Of a stretch of 64,000 bases of DNA, positions 62,609 to 64,000 are shown piece by piece. Location of the stretch: NCBI RefSeq assembly GCF_023221595.1, contig NZ_CP096564.1:44816-108815 (forward strand), given 5' to 3'. The stretch's first letter is position 1. Each line of letters opens with the position of its first letter. This stretch comes from Rhodococcus qingshengii JCM 15477. Lineage in GTDB: Bacteria > Actinomycetota > Actinomycetes > Mycobacteriales > Mycobacteriaceae. The notes under the pieces were generated by a model. That model did not search any database. It was not told where the DNA came from and worked only from the letters and a program-made list of their open reading frames with translations. A program made the position numbers and the translations under genes.

Positions 62609-63768
62609 GTGTCCTTCCCGGTCCTTCTTTCGTCACGTGTGACGATTCGTTGCTGGATCATCCGTTGGATGGTCTTTTGTTTGAAGTCTGCCGAGACTGA
62701 GGTGTAGAGCGCGGTGGTGGATGAGTAGGCGTGGCCAACTTGCTGCTGGACAAACATAGGATCGTATCCGGCCTCGAGGAGATGAGTGACGTAGGAGTGG
62801 CGCAGGCAGTGCATCTTCAACTCTGTCGGTAGCCCAGCCAGTTCGCGGACCGCAGTGAAGGTGCGATTGAAGTTGCGGATGCCCGTGGCGCCAGCCCGTT
62901 CCGACGGCCACAACGAGGCCGAGCGGTCCGCAGTGGCGAACTGTTCGCGACCCTGCGGCGAGAGCCAGTGATCGAGAAGATCGACCACCCAGTCAAACTC
63001 AGGCACCGTGAGAACAGTGCGACGGCGCGGTCCTGACCCCGACATGCCTTTGGCGTAGCGGATCTGAACGGCGCCATAGCGGCCGTACTTGTCTACGTGC
63101 GGATTTGGGCCGAAGTCGTGGTAGTCGAGCATGGAAAGTTCCCGACGGCGCAAACCGTAGGCGTAGCACACCTTGAACGCGGTGGAGTCTCGCATCAGTG
63201 GGAGCCAGCGCTTCGAGCCCTTGGCGAACTCTTGATCGACGAGGTCATCGCAGGTGTCGAAGAATGTCTGCAACTCGGTCTGAGTGAAGCTGCGCCGGTC
63301 CGCTGGGATGGCGTCATCGGTCTTGTGGCGCGGCGTGTTCCACTCGAACACGACTTGGGCGGGAACGTCGTCAAATACTTTGCTGCAGAACGCAGCCCAC
63401 CCATACCTTTCGTCAGTGACGTAATAGCAGAAGGACCTGATCGTGCCAGCGTTCGCGCGCAGCGTCGACACCGAGACGGCTTTCGGCCCGGTTCGTCGAT
63501 CAGCCAGGAACTCATCGACATGGATCGGCTGCCAGCCCCACGGATACTCGTTGGAGTGCTCCTGGAACCGAGAGACCAGGCCGCACGAGGACCGAATGAA
63601 CGGCACACCGAGCCCACGGGCCAGCATTTGCGCTCGCCAGCCATCGAGCATCGCCTCAAAGACTCGGTCCTCGGGTCGCAGCAGCCCGACGACGCCGTTC
63701 GACAGGAACTCTGGCAGCCGACCTGGAACACTCTGCATGAACGCAAGTGTAGCGCGAGAATCTCTCAT
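62605..63768 (-). CDS. Tyrosine recombinase/integrase
   Basis: 387 residues from ATG 63768; ATG 63888 and ATG 63738 are in frame and none has a clear ribosome site. Core-binding domain about residues 40-150 (PKAVSVSTLRANAGTIRSFCYYV). The catalytic set is YGLRRRELSML (Arg), HCLRHSYVTHLL (His-x-x-Arg), GHAYSSTTALYTSV (His and nucleophile Tyr). It is the first gene of the three-gene integrase module and is probably active. Its attachment sites were not located. Confidence 0.88.
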   Translation of the reverse strand: MRDSRATLAFMQSVPGRLPEFLSNGVVGLLRPEDRVFEAMLDGWRAQMLARGLGVPFIRSSCGLVSRFQEHSNEYPWGWQPIHVDEFLADRRTGPKAVSVSTLRANAGTIRSFCYYVTDERYGWAAFCSKVFDDVPAQVVFEWNTPRHKTDDAIPADRRSFTQTELQTFFDTCDDLVDQEFAKGSKRWLPLMRDSTAFKVCYAYGLRRRELSMLDYHDFGPNPHVDKYGRYGAVQIRYAKGMSGSGPRRRTVLTVPEFDWVVDLLDHWLSPQGREQFATADRSASLWPSERAGATGIRNFNRTFTAVRELAGLPTELKMHCLRHSYVTHLLEAGYDPMFVQQQVGHAYSSTTALYTSVSADFKQKTIQRMIQQRIVTRDERRTGKDT

Positions 63769-63945
63769 CTGTTTGCATAAACCGATGTCGATCTGGGGAT
63801 CAGGCTCGTGGGCCACCGTCCGGCAGCAAGTCGTCACCGGCCACAGGCAGCAGTTTCGCTTGAGATCCAATGGGACGAGTTCTCTCATCTAGTTGAACTC
63901 GACCTTCTTGTATGCCGATAACTTGTATTATGTCACCTTTACGGT

Positions 63946-63975
63946 GAAATACGTTGCGCTGTAACGAAATACGTT
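63946..63975. repeat. Direct repeat upstream of the integrase
   Basis: GAAATACGTT occurs at 63946-63955 and 63966-63975, 20 bp apart, within a less GC-rich stretch upstream of the integrase operon. It is a candidate operator or recombinase-binding site. Confidence 0.4.
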
Positions 63976-64000
63976 CGCCGTGAGTGTGCATCGGCGATAT

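Overview
The window reads as part of a large, GC-rich actinobacterial plasmid or plasmid-like element, most likely from a Rhodococcus/Nocardia-type mycolic-acid bacterium. This rests on GC-rich codon use with GTG/TTG starts, a conjugation-type secretion cluster carrying a cutinase-family secreted protein, a replication initiator next to a ParA/ribbon-helix-helix partition pair, DUF2637 and gamma-butyrolactone-receptor-like TetR genes, and IS110, IS30 and Tn554-type mobile elements.

Layout. 0-10.3 kb (minus strand): an operon-like type IV secretion/conjugation cluster. It holds a secreted repeat protein, a membrane-anchored protein, a cutinase, a DUF6668-like protein, two small pilin-like membrane proteins, two related envelope proteins, a TrbL/VirB6-like protein, a membrane protein and an SCO6880-like protein cut by the window edge. 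10.4-20.5 kb: plasmid maintenance. It holds a double-XRE regulator, a ribbon-helix-helix protein behind a perfect palindrome, a probable Rep, a PAS/GAF-like protein, a stand-alone CYP102-like P450, a repeat-rich probable centromere with parA and an RHH parB, an IS110 insertion and a DUF2637 protein. 20.5-24 kb: two tandem TetR paralogues, broken genes and a serine resolvase.

24-43.3 kb is a defence island. It contains an unknown, apparently frameshifted protein, a two-gene CBASS operon (CD-NTase plus a Cap15-like two-TM beta-rich effector) and, divergently, a complete type I BREX operon (brxA-brxB-brxC-pglX-pglZ-brxL). A decayed Mrr-type restriction gene follows. The BREX genes overlap or nearly abut and are probably co-transcribed: PglX would methylate host DNA while the other proteins block unmodified phage. 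CBASS would act as an abortive second line.

43.5-50.05 kb: a 5,582-bp Tn554-type transposon (tnpA, tnpB, tnpC and a cargo resolvase) sits inside a serine resolvase gene. The two halves rejoin exactly in frame through a duplicated 6-bp core, and the cargo resolvase is a paralogue of the gene it broke. A third fragment of the same family lies near 56 kb. 50.3-60.6 kb: mostly uncharacterised secreted, membrane and cytoplasmic proteins, plus an IS30 element whose inverted repeats also enclose a DUF3024 gene. 60.8-63.8 kb: a three-gene module of tyrosine recombinase, XRE protein and zinc-ribbon recombinase-like protein.

No tRNA, rRNA or CRISPR array was recognised.
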